A stretch of 31,500 nucleotides of DNA. Source: a virus. The notes under the pieces were generated by a model. The model ran no database searches, was not told the origin of the DNA, and saw only the letters and a list, made by a program, of their open reading frames with translations. The position numbers and the translations under genes are program-made. Positions 21,186 through 31,300 of this stretch are shown here, piece after piece (position 1 is the first letter of the stretch; each line of letters opens with the position of its first letter). Location: positions 1 to 31,500 of IMG/VR virus record IMGVR_UViG_3300042349_000702; one strand, written 5' to 3'.

Positions 21186-24100
21186 ATGGCTAACAAACAA
21201 ACGATTATTGGTAAAACCGCCCCGGTACCCCTCGGTCAACAAAAGGCGGTCAATTCACTCCCAGTCGTATTCGCGGAGGATCAGCCCCCGATTCCGGTTG
21301 AAGAACAGAACAAGATCCAGTCGGAGGTGGCGTTAAGCCTGCTCGGCATCCCCAGGGCCGAAGTCGCGCTAGGCATCTTCGCTGACGTCAACACCTACGA
21401 CGTCAACCCCTCAGAATGGTCGCAAATTCCTCTTGAAAACGATCCGGATACCGGAACAGGCGTAAACCACCTTGAGCGTGAGGCGGGCGCGGAGCTAGTC
21501 GCGAGCGAAGGCCGGACGACCGTACTGACATCGAAACGGTTCTTCCGTTACCAGCCCGGCCGAGTTTCGTCTTCGACCATGGGCGTCAAAATGAATCGAA
21601 CGTTATCCACATACGACGAAGCGACCCCCAACCGCAACATCATGAAAGGTGCGCCGACCATTAAAAAATGGGGCATCTTTGATAAGTTTGACGGCTACTA
21701 TTTCGAAATCGTTAACAGTGGTGATAACAACGACTTCCGGTGTATTAGACGGACTCAAGCCCTGACCCCATCGCAACCTACGGGCATCGAGTCAACTGGC
21801 GACGCATGGAACAAGGTCGCAGCGTTGAGTGGTACAAGCAATATTAAAGGTGGCAACTGGGGAGTGGTTGGTGTCGATCCAGTTATTTACCGTAACGGGC
21901 TATGCTATGTCGCCGCCGCTATCTACGATCCGAGCTTGTGCTACAGCCCGTCTAATGTCCGTGCTGTTGAATCTGCTCCTAACACCTTGTCCGACTACGA
22001 GCCGAATTCTGGCTATGCAGTCCGTCTCGCATATCGAAATAGCGCTGGCGCATTTGTCGAACACCTAGCCGGCCGTCAGTTTCAATTCCCTCTTGATCAA
22101 CGTGAGCCAAGCACATTTACGACTTTGGAGTATGAGGGCTGGAAAACTAACAACCAGTTCCTGAAGCCCGCATCCCAGTACATCCGCCTAGACGCTCATT
22201 GTCGATGGGAAGATATTGTTACGAATCTGAGTAGAGGTGGTGGAGCTGACTTTACATCCGAAATTGCTTTGTCCGGCGACGCTCTTAGTGTTGCGGTTAA
22301 TAACGCGAGATTCGGGTATGATACCGATCCTTCAGAAGCGAATAGCGGAGTTAAAGTCTGGAACCTGCTGGTGACGGTTCAAGGTGGAACACAGATCTCT
22401 AACGGAGAATTCGACGCCGCTTTTGATACCGATTCTCACCGCAGCGCGGGCAAAGAGTACAATACCGAATCGACTGACCCCGGAACCAGAAACGTCACCT
22501 TAAAGGAGTGGTTTAAGATTTGTGTTCCGCCTCAATACCGCACAGTGTACGAGTGGCGTCCGGTTCGTGCTATGTTCAGCAACGACCAACTCAATGGTCG
22601 TAGCGACAACATTGTCCGTTGGTCTGACGTCTCCACCGCCAACGTCGACCCGACAGTCATCGGCGTCAAACGTCCTGGCGACCAAATCGAATTAAACGGA
22701 CAAACCCTTACCGATGCCTCTGTATACGATGTCGACTTTACCAAAGTAACCATGTGGAAAATCGATTTCTCATGGTACGGCGCAGTCGGCGCATTGTTCC
22801 TTTGTTACGTCCCTGTAGCCAATGGTGAAGCGAGGTGGGTACGAGTACACCACATGCGGGCATCGAACCAACTCGACGTAGCGTCGTTAGGTAATGCGAC
22901 ACTTCCCATCACTTACCTCACCCATTCCGGGCTAAGCAACGGGCTACCGAACAACAAAAGCACACTAGTAAAATACGGTGCATCGTACTACATTGACGGT
23001 GGCGACAAGGGCACCGTTAAGTTGCTGTCTAAATCGTCCGATTACGCTAAATCCGTGTCGTATGGTGGTATCAAAACTTCTGTAGCTACCGTACCAGCCA
23101 GTAACTACTTCAGCATCCTTGCAAGCACGGTACCCCAAGCGGATAAAGACCAACTAGTTGGTGCGTATCTAAAGGCCGATACTACAATGCGAGTAATCTG
23201 GGTAGAAAACGACGGAGGTAGCAATGTCCGACTATATTTCAATAAATCAACAACTTTCCTAAGCAACGGCAGTTCAATCGAACTTATTGTACCACGTCGC
23301 CAACGAGCAATGGTTGCGCTGAGGGCCAAGGACGAAGTATCAAACACAACCGGTACACCGATCCGCAACCGAATCCAGCTTTACCCGATCAAATACGGCA
23401 TTGGTATTACCGACCCCAGCACTGATAGTAATATCGTCACGGTCAATTTTATCAAAAATCCCCTACTGATCACTAACAACCTTAACAACTCCGCACTTTC
23501 ACAGTCCTACGCTATCACGCTTTATAGTATCTCCGGCTCCCCCCAATTTGGCTTTAATCTCGGATCCGGTACTGTTCCTAGAGAAATTATCTCCGGTACA
23601 AACATCTCCAGCGGTGATTTCACCACCCTCCAAGGATTGCTTAGTGCTGATGGCTCGTACCTACACGCATACATGAGGGGAATTGGTACCGGATCGGTGC
23701 CGGTAGGTGGTTTCCCCACCAATCCCTCTGTATCCGAAACTTCAATTCTCGTTCGCTTTTTCCGTAAAGGGTCTAAGTATTACGTTCAAAACTATACCGC
23801 GCAGAACGAGCCGGTAACTGTATACGGATCCGTGCTTCCAGTCAGAATGTATACGTTTAATACCCAAGGTACAATCACCCCGTTTACCGGTGATTTTACT
23901 CATACTAAGTACGAAGACCAGAAAAAATGGAACGAGACAGAGCGGGTTGGTAGTTTTGAATCCATCGCGCAACTATCAGGTGCGTCAGTATCTCAAGACT
24001 TCCGTCTTGCGCCAGTTGCAAACACGGGCAGTATCATCTTCTCCTTGTATAGTAATGCCGGCGGCGCACAATACGACCTAACCGACTACTTTGCCTACAA

Positions 24101-24239
24101 CAAAGAATACATCTCGTACCCTCTTACTAACGAAGTTGACATTCTCTGCGCATATGCGATGTGGGAATCAACATCGGCGACCAGCCAACCATCGACTCAA
24201 CTTTCTATTGTCAACTCTCTAACCTGGGAGGAGCAGTGA
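21186..24239 (+). CDS. Giant cyanophage structural protein, paralogue 1
   Basis: A 1017-residue protein from ATG 21186; an in-frame TTG at 21177 overlaps the previous stop and is less likely. The N-terminal part has 'SEVALSLLGIPRAEVALGIFADVNTYDVNPSEW', residues about 42-75. 'RFFRYQPGRVSSSTMGVK' lies at residues 118-135, and the core 'MWKIDFSWYGAVGALFLCYVPVANGEARWVRVHH' to 'KYGASYYIDGGDKGT' spans about 523-610. These elements recur in large cyanophage virion proteins of unknown location, probably baseplate or fibre-associated. The following gene encodes a paralogue with the same elements in the same order. Otherwise no enzymatic motif is visible. Confidence 0.8.
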   Translation: MANKQTIIGKTAPVPLGQQKAVNSLPVVFAEDQPPIPVEEQNKIQSEVALSLLGIPRAEVALGIFADVNTYDVNPSEWSQIPLENDPDTGTGVNHLEREAGAELVASEGRTTVLTSKRFFRYQPGRVSSSTMGVKMNRTLSTYDEATPNRNIMKGAPTIKKWGIFDKFDGYYFEIVNSGDNNDFRCIRRTQALTPSQPTGIESTGDAWNKVAALSGTSNIKGGNWGVVGVDPVIYRNGLCYVAAAIYDPSLCYSPSNVRAVESAPNTLSDYEPNSGYAVRLAYRNSAGAFVEHLAGRQFQFPLDQREPSTFTTLEYEGWKTNNQFLKPASQYIRLDAHCRWEDIVTNLSRGGGADFTSEIALSGDALSVAVNNARFGYDTDPSEANSGVKVWNLLVTVQGGTQISNGEFDAAFDTDSHRSAGKEYNTESTDPGTRNVTLKEWFKICVPPQYRTVYEWRPVRAMFSNDQLNGRSDNIVRWSDVSTANVDPTVIGVKRPGDQIELNGQTLTDASVYDVDFTKVTMWKIDFSWYGAVGALFLCYVPVANGEARWVRVHHMRASNQLDVASLGNATLPITYLTHSGLSNGLPNNKSTLVKYGASYYIDGGDKGTVKLLSKSSDYAKSVSYGGIKTSVATVPASNYFSILASTVPQADKDQLVGAYLKADTTMRVIWVENDGGSNVRLYFNKSTTFLSNGSSIELIVPRRQRAMVALRAKDEVSNTTGTPIRNRIQLYPIKYGIGITDPSTDSNIVTVNFIKNPLLITNNLNNSALSQSYAITLYSISGSPQFGFNLGSGTVPREIISGTNISSGDFTTLQGLLSADGSYLHAYMRGIGTGSVPVGGFPTNPSVSETSILVRFFRKGSKYYVQNYTAQNEPVTVYGSVLPVRMYTFNTQGTITPFTGDFTHTKYEDQKKWNETERVGSFESIAQLSGASVSQDFRLAPVANTGSIIFSLYSNAGGAQYDLTDYFAYNKEYISYPLTNEVDILCAYAMWESTSATSQPSTQLSIVNSLTWEEQ

Positions 24240-24242
24240 TCA

Positions 24243-27200
24243 ATGGCCGGCAAACAATCAATCCGGGCAGACAAGACACCACCTCGTAAAAGTCGCGGTG
24301 TCAAGCAGATGGTCGATATCAGGGGCTTCGCTTTGGCTACCGAACAAGGCGCACCACTGGTTACAGAGAAAGACGAGTATCGGTTAAGTGAGTATGGGGC
24401 TGATACAGCTCCGAGTGTCGTAGTAAACTCCGACTCGTATCAGGCCGACGGCCTAAGCACAGCGAATAATTTTAGTAAAGGCTCCCCTGCTGCTCTCCCT
24501 ATTGTCGAACGCTTTGCGGAGCAAAGCGAGGTGTCACGGTCATTGCTGGGTATCAATCGCGAAACCACACAACAAGGCCTGTTTGGAAACGTATCGACAT
24601 ACGGACTCGACCCCAAGGATTGGCGTATTGATAGTGGCGGTTACGGAGATGGTGACTCAGCAGGGTGGTGGTGGACACGACGTCCGAGTTCAACTGGGAA
24701 CTATTATCCGACAAGTTTCGACGAAGACGAAAGAAACGCGGCGATAGTGTTATCGTCCAACCCGACCCCGTTCCTCGAACCTCCACGTCCAGGTATCCAG
24801 GACCAACTTATTAACCCAGGAGGAGGTGAACGCTATACCGGATGGGGGCAATACCTTAACTCTATTGTCGCGTTATATCTCTTTCGGTATGTTGTTGAAA
24901 ACTTCACACAGTCACAATGGGAACAATTTAACCTTGGGTACCTGCTTACCACATACCCTCCTACTATAGGTGGTAACGGTACCTACACATTTAACGAACT
25001 ATACTGGGATAAAATTTGGTTAGACATCAAACAGAACCGCTTCGGTCCAATAAGCAATTACCCAATTATTCCTAGCGGACGCGCTTATAACTTTAATACG
25101 ACGACGGTTGAAGATTGGCGTGGTAGTGAGTCGTTATGGGGTGCGAGCGGAGTCATCATTCCTGAAGCGACTGCTAGGTTGCCTCAAGATCTCAATGTCT
25201 CCTGGGATTCGTTTTTCTTTAGCAGCACGCGCGTTTACTATCCCTCCGGCCGCCCAGAAGACCGTGGTCATTACCGTATCCGAACAAATCCAACTCCGGA
25301 GCTATGGGAAAAGTATTTCGGATTAGATTGGAACCTGCTCCGCACCGATCTTAAGAACTGGGAGTTCACCGTACACCCAAACGAATCCAGCGTAACCGCT
25401 CTCGAACGTGATCTTAAACTACCCTACTTCATTCTAGACACTCCCGTTGTCGCTGACCGGACAAACAATGTCTTTTCGGACTCCTGGCCGTCCGAATCAT
25501 TTGGTGAACAAATAGATCTGCCTACTGATACTAATCGGATCGGCGGTGTACAAGGTATTCGTAGCGAAATTACTTTAAAATCTATCCGCTCATTCCGTTA
25601 CCAGCCCGGACGCATCAGCGGATTTACGTACGGCGTCAAAGTCAGTGAAATCGGAGCCGGTCCGGGAACCGTTCTCGAATTTGGTATTGAAAACGATACC
25701 GACTCGTATATGTTCCGCCTTAGTAACGGTGCGAATTTTTCTGTTGTCCGCCGATCCACCGTTCCGTTAGAAGATACCGTATTTCTGCAGAATGCGAATT
25801 ACCGGGATAACACCCGTACCATTGTTCGTAATGGCCAAGTTCAATACGAAACAGTGATCGAGCAAAAGATCATGAATGGAGATCCGTTAGGGGGGGAAGG
25901 AGAAACAGGATATATTCTTAACCCTGACACCGTGACCATGTACAAGATCGAGTTCGGTTGGTACGGTGCAATTGGGGCAAGATTCTATGCGTACGTACCC
26001 GTTGAGAACGACGAGTGTCGGTGGGTAACTCTGCATACCCTTGTAATCGAAAACCAGCTCGGCCAACCTTGCCTTGCCGATCCGTTTTTCTACTTTAAGT
26101 ATCGCCTACTGATCTCTGACTCTTCCACTATCCGTGTCGATCAGTATGTGTATAAGTTTGGTGCGTCGTACTATATTGACGGGTATGATAAAGGTACGTT
26201 ATACAGTCTAAACGCACAATCGAAAGTTCAGTATCTCCCTAGTCCAGGATTCTCTGAGTCTAAAACCCAGCTTAATGCCATCGACTGGACGACGTTAATG
26301 GGTGTCAAACCTAGACAGTTTCTCGTCAATCGCTTCGGATCCGAACTCTACAATAAGAAAGAGATATTCCCAGAAAACGCATTTGTATACAGTCAGAGGG
26401 ACTGTGAGATCAAGATTGTTAGGCAAAGGGGGTGTCCGGAGTGGGCGTATACACATCAAGAAGGGTATGAATGGAAACAACTACCGGAAAGCAGACGTCT
26501 TAAAGGAAAATTCACTATCGATCCGTACTTTACTCTAGACCGACCGGCCATCGGAATATCAAGTACCGACGCATCGAGTTATAGTGCGGTAGCGGCGTAT
26601 AGTACGGCATCGGTTGGAGGATTTCGCAGCCCGGCCAGTTCAAGTAACTGGAGCGTTATTGGAGACCAAGTCGTAAGAGTTATTGGGAACGACCTTTATG
26701 CACTATTTCCCGCCACTCAAAAGGATTTTAGTAGCGGATCTTTAACTATTAAGTTACAAAGAGACGCAACGTCAAACGTGTATCTTTCTAGCCGAAATAC
26801 GTTACCATCTTCGTCTAACGTCTATCTTCCTTTCCTTTACGCTCCTGTCGCCCCATACGAAACCGGATACGACATTGAGTTTGATTATTTTCGCCGTGAT
26901 CAAATCCTTCTAAGTACTGTCGACGTACTTAGCGATGAGTTTTATATTTACTGGGTAGGCGGATCGGAAACAGGTTTAGACTCTTCTCACTCTTCTTCGC
27001 TCCGTTTCGGATTTGTATGGCCTGAAACAACTGACTCCGGCAACGATCTTTACGCGACAACACCAGATGTCAACTGGGGAATCGAGCCGACTGCAGTGTG
27101 GGATGGTCAGAATTTTTACGAAGGATTACCGTATGACTTTGTAAATAACCATCAAAACAATATCTTGTACATTGAGACTAACCCTCTCGTATCTGTTGAT

Positions 27201-28274
27201 ACTTATAACCTAGAGTCCGGTGAATTTACCTCATACTCCGGTTTAACCGACCTTGACGATCAACGTATCTCCGTCCCTGGTATCGAGGGCGGCCCTTGTC
27301 GCGGTTTGTTTTGTAAAGCTGGCCGTGAATTGCGTAGCGACGTCAGCATTATCGCTGAAGTTGACTCAGAGACCTCTGTAACAACCTATTACGTATCCGA
27401 CACCAATTCCCCTTGGCCAAACTTGGGTGAACCGTACACAATCACCTTAGTCCAAGGCGGTTCGACCGCAAATGTTTCGACAACTGGAGGAATTACCAGG
27501 GTTGTCGATGACGGCGTCACTCTTTACCTGCTACCCATCGGTAACTCTTTACCTGGAGGTATAGCGGTTGGTAGCGTTACCGTATTCTATAATGTCGTAT
27601 ATATCGCAAATATCGATAAACGTTCTAGGGTTAGACAGATTCTTGTCTCTAAAATCGCACCGGGAAATGTCCCGTTTATCCGTGTATTTGTACAAGGACG
27701 TCAAGGAGCGAAACTTGGAGGTCTTTGGGTCGGTCAAAAAACGATGAATGGTGTCGACGTTAGACCATTTACCCCCCACCGCTCAACTGTATCAATTTCA
27801 GATTCTGGAACTCCCGATTACCATAGCCAATGGTCAGCTAGTCCGCAGTCTAACGGCGCAGTAAAATCGATTACTACTTACACCCAGACCGATCTTCTTA
27901 ACCTATCTACCGCTCCGACAATTAACGCAAGCGAATCGACCCTAGATACGTATAAGTCTATCCACACCAACCCTCGTAAGTGCGGCAGCTTCTTCTCCCC
28001 TGGAGGGACTAACTCAGCCGGAATATTTACGAACTCACAGTATCCGTTAAGATACTTAACTAATCCCAGTCAAGCTATCCCACTGGCAACATATTACATT
28101 TCCGCTAATACACCGACCGAGATTGATTTGAATACGGTGTTTAATATCTCCGCTGAGAGCATTGTCAACGAAGACGATGGGAATCTCGCAACATTTTTCA
28201 TCGCTCGGTCACTCGGTAACCATAACGAAACTAGTAATGAAATTTACATGTCCCTTAACTACACTGAGCAATAG
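24243..28274 (+). CDS. Giant cyanophage structural protein, paralogue 2
   Basis: A 1343-residue paralogue of the preceding protein, 3 bases downstream. Shared elements: 'SEVSRSLLGINRETTQQGLFGNVSTYGLDPKDW' near residue 96, 'RSFRYQPGRISGFTYGVKV' at 449-467, and 'MYKIEFGWYGAIGARFYAYVPVENDECRWVTLHT' to 'KFGASYYIDGYDKGT' at about 566-651. Compared with the first copy it has an insertion of about 280 residues (Trp- and Tyr-rich) between the first two elements, and a longer, different C-terminal half. No catalytic motif recognised. It ends two bases before the next promoter motif, which marks the end of the 18922-28274 transcription unit. Confidence 0.82.
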   Translation: MAGKQSIRADKTPPRKSRGVKQMVDIRGFALATEQGAPLVTEKDEYRLSEYGADTAPSVVVNSDSYQADGLSTANNFSKGSPAALPIVERFAEQSEVSRSLLGINRETTQQGLFGNVSTYGLDPKDWRIDSGGYGDGDSAGWWWTRRPSSTGNYYPTSFDEDERNAAIVLSSNPTPFLEPPRPGIQDQLINPGGGERYTGWGQYLNSIVALYLFRYVVENFTQSQWEQFNLGYLLTTYPPTIGGNGTYTFNELYWDKIWLDIKQNRFGPISNYPIIPSGRAYNFNTTTVEDWRGSESLWGASGVIIPEATARLPQDLNVSWDSFFFSSTRVYYPSGRPEDRGHYRIRTNPTPELWEKYFGLDWNLLRTDLKNWEFTVHPNESSVTALERDLKLPYFILDTPVVADRTNNVFSDSWPSESFGEQIDLPTDTNRIGGVQGIRSEITLKSIRSFRYQPGRISGFTYGVKVSEIGAGPGTVLEFGIENDTDSYMFRLSNGANFSVVRRSTVPLEDTVFLQNANYRDNTRTIVRNGQVQYETVIEQKIMNGDPLGGEGETGYILNPDTVTMYKIEFGWYGAIGARFYAYVPVENDECRWVTLHTLVIENQLGQPCLADPFFYFKYRLLISDSSTIRVDQYVYKFGASYYIDGYDKGTLYSLNAQSKVQYLPSPGFSESKTQLNAIDWTTLMGVKPRQFLVNRFGSELYNKKEIFPENAFVYSQRDCEIKIVRQRGCPEWAYTHQEGYEWKQLPESRRLKGKFTIDPYFTLDRPAIGISSTDASSYSAVAAYSTASVGGFRSPASSSNWSVIGDQVVRVIGNDLYALFPATQKDFSSGSLTIKLQRDATSNVYLSSRNTLPSSSNVYLPFLYAPVAPYETGYDIEFDYFRRDQILLSTVDVLSDEFYIYWVGGSETGLDSSHSSSLRFGFVWPETTDSGNDLYATTPDVNWGIEPTAVWDGQNFYEGLPYDFVNNHQNNILYIETNPLVSVDTYNLESGEFTSYSGLTDLDDQRISVPGIEGGPCRGLFCKAGRELRSDVSIIAEVDSETSVTTYYVSDTNSPWPNLGEPYTITLVQGGSTANVSTTGGITRVVDDGVTLYLLPIGNSLPGGIAVGSVTVFYNVVYIANIDKRSRVRQILVSKIAPGNVPFIRVFVQGRQGAKLGGLWVGQKTMNGVDVRPFTPHRSTVSISDSGTPDYHSQWSASPQSNGAVKSITTYTQTDLLNLSTAPTINASESTLDTYKSIHTNPRKCGSFFSPGGTNSAGIFTNSQYPLRYLTNPSQAIPLATYYISANTPTEIDLNTVFNISAESIVNEDDGNLATFFIARSLGNHNETSNEIYMSLNYTEQ

Positions 28275-28276
28275 TC

Positions 28277-28292
28277 GTTGAAAGCTCTATAG
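28277..28292 (+). promoter_or_regulatory. Late promoter motif for LRR-like gene at 28315
   Basis: GTTGAAAGCTCTATAG followed by AGAG, 22 bases before the ATG. The 3' half contains the palindrome CTCTATAGAG. Confidence 0.72.
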
Positions 28293-28314
28293 AGAGTAGC
28301 TTATTTGTTGGTGG

Positions 28315-31300
28315 ATGGCGGATTCCTTTTTTCCAGGATTTGGCAGGTTTTCTCGGCCAGACATCGGATTAGTTTCCGACAGCACGGCTAATCTTGCGGA
28401 AATTTTTGATTCCGATAAACGTGATGCGTTACGGAATATATTAATTCGCCCAGAGATTCTCGATCGTCTATATGGTGTCTCAGAACCAATAACCCGCGAA
28501 GATCTACGATCCGCATCGGGCCTATCTCGTCTTCTTTTACCATCGCTTCATCAGATCCACACTGTCTATAATGACAGTATTCCAACTCGACTTTATATCA
28601 ACAAGGAATACTATAGTCCGGAGTTTCATCTTGGCGGTATAGGGTCACCTAGTCAAAATACACCAAACGTTATAATCTTTAACGGATCCATTCAATGTTC
28701 GGGCGCACAGTATAGGACAAATACGATAGGGGAATTGCTTTTTTCTAATCCGTCGAGAAAAAATGTCGCGTTGTCAACATCCAGAGCTAGTCTATTTAAC
28801 GCTGAAACTGATCCGAACAATGTTGGTTATTTTTTAAGTGCGTTGTATCCCGGATCGATTAGGGTTCGACGCCGTTCCCACGTCAACCGTATTATTCTGC
28901 CTAAATCCTCCTTTTTAACCAAATCACCGGTTGTTGAAAACCCATCTCATGCGATTACAGTAAATATCGACAACGGCAACACCGGGGCTACGGTACCCGT
29001 ACGACTATTAGCAACCAAAAATACGCCGTTACGGGTATACTGCCGATTAGCAACAGGTCAAATACGTTTTACATTTACTGATTCAACCGCTCCGTACTTT
29101 TTTGGTTATCAGATTCAACCGGCACAACAACGACCCAACTCTCCGCTAGTTGAATTTCTTCCTGTCACTCAACAAACACAAACAGAAGGTTCGACAACGT
29201 TCACGTTAAATATTGATATCACAACAACCGGTTATCAAAACCTCTACGATCTGTACCTGTACCTTTACGTTAATCCGGAAAAAGTCAAAGGAATCGAATT
29301 CTCCGGTATCGATGTTCGCGAATTCCCCGACCGAAAAGATCTGGGACTAATTGGTTTCAATAACCTGGAGACCTTTGCAATGTCTGGCGGATCGATGACC
29401 GTTCTGCCACTATGGCTTAAAACCCTTGGAACCAAACTCCGTACTTTGGATTTGTCTGGTTCAGGGGATACATGGCGCAGCGGTCCGATGGGGTGGTTTG
29501 ACTACAGAGATAGCTCGGCAACACCATCGTTTTCATTCCCCCTCTATACAGGTATCAGCTACCTGACGGTCCCAAAGACCGGTGCGATTGTCAACGAAGA
29601 TGGGGATGACTGGTCGGATACATTGTTCGAGAAGTATGTCCTTAATCAGTCTCGCACCGCTGGAACCGACTATCGACAATTCTCCGCTCTGAATACTCTT
29701 TCGCTCGGAGACAGGTTTTATGGCTTTAGCCCACGTTTCGATGACGTATTTCCAGATCTAAGAAACCTGTCTTGGTCGAGAAAAGGAGGTCGATCTTACA
29801 GATTTCTTTTTGGCTCATTGCCAAAAATGAGTAACAATGGTAATTTACTCAGTTACGACATAGAAGCTTCTGGTGCGTCTGGTAGCTTACTTGATATCGG
29901 TACTTCGACAAACCCATCAAATAACGGCCACGTATCTAAATACAAGTTCGTAAACTTTAATGTAGGAGGCCAATACTTTATAACAAACAATATCTCCGGT
30001 TATATCGGTAATCCTAGTGAAAACTGGTCGGCATGGCGAACCAACACTGTGGGAATTAATATGGTGTACACCGGCTCCGGATTGTCAATAAATCTTCAAA
30101 ATTCCACATGGGAAAACCTAATCACCCTTGACGCTGCTTTCTCCGGAGGTGCGCAGTTTACTACTCCTGCCTCCCCGCTTCGCATTCCAAAACTTCGCAC
30201 CCTCTCTCTATACGGATCTGGTACAACTGGGGCGATGCCACAACTAGGCACTACGTTAGATACTGGGGCACTGGAATCAATTAGCATCGGAGCGTGTAAC
30301 GGAATTAGTGCAGTCGTATCAAATACGGTTAACTACCTACTCCCAGAGAACTTCGCCTCAATTCGTCCGGAGGGTAGTGAGCATAAAATTTCCTCTTTTG
30401 AGGTTAGTTACTTCGCTCCCTCGTATCGATTTAGAGAAAAAGATCTGGTAAACTTGGTAAACCTGTCGTCCTTTAATTCACAGTATAGCGGATTAACTGG
30501 AAAGTTCCCAATATTCCCTTTAAAATTAAAGTACGAAACAGATACCAAAGAAATCAATATCTATTCTGCCGCTTGTAGTTTTAACGATCTCAGAAATCTT
30601 AGCATCAATACGTCAAATTTTTACTTTGCGAGAGATGTAAGAAACCTGGTCTTGTGGTCACAGAATCCGTCTGGCGGCGGAGCGTTACTGCCTAATTTCT
30701 CCGGAACTTCGACTACCAACTTACAAACAGTAGACATTAGTAACTCTCAACCATCCACGTACCGTTCAGACTGGTCAGTACCAGGGCTACGGGATTCAGT
30801 TGTCCGTGCTACTGATGCCCCAACAGAAGTTGCCGGTCTCTCTCTTACACGTTCAACCCAGCCTGACCCAGCCGATAACGTTTACGTCCTTACTGGTACT
30901 AGTAATTTTAGGCAGCTTGTTCAGGTTGGAGATGGAATTCGAACGTCTTCGAACGGTCCGGTTGTTTCCAGAGTCGTATCAGTTTACGACACAAGTGTAG
31001 TAATTGACTCGGACATCTCTGGTACTTTACCATCCCCCTTGTACTTTTCCCGCCAAACTAATGATATTTCTACGTGGTTTGAGAATGGATTTAGCAGTCT
31101 GCTTCTATTCCGAGCATCGAATTGTAAACTATCTGGGACTCTTAACATTCGCAACGGTTTCGGTTCAATTCGCGACGATTCGTACTCGGCATTAGACTTA
31201 AGCGTAAATGGCATATCAGGATATGTAATCGGGTCGTTGGGCAGAGTATTTTCTGGTAATTCACGAAAAATTACCGTAGACCTTTCAAGCAATAGTCTTT

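Noticed and set aside
977-28292. GTTGAAAGC copies as CRISPR repeats
   Set aside because: The core resembles the ends of some cyanobacterial CRISPR repeats, but copies are kilobases apart, only about 16 bases long and tied to start codons.
28388-28585. 65-residue minus-strand ORF within the LRR-like gene
   Set aside because: Shadow of the long open plus-strand frame.
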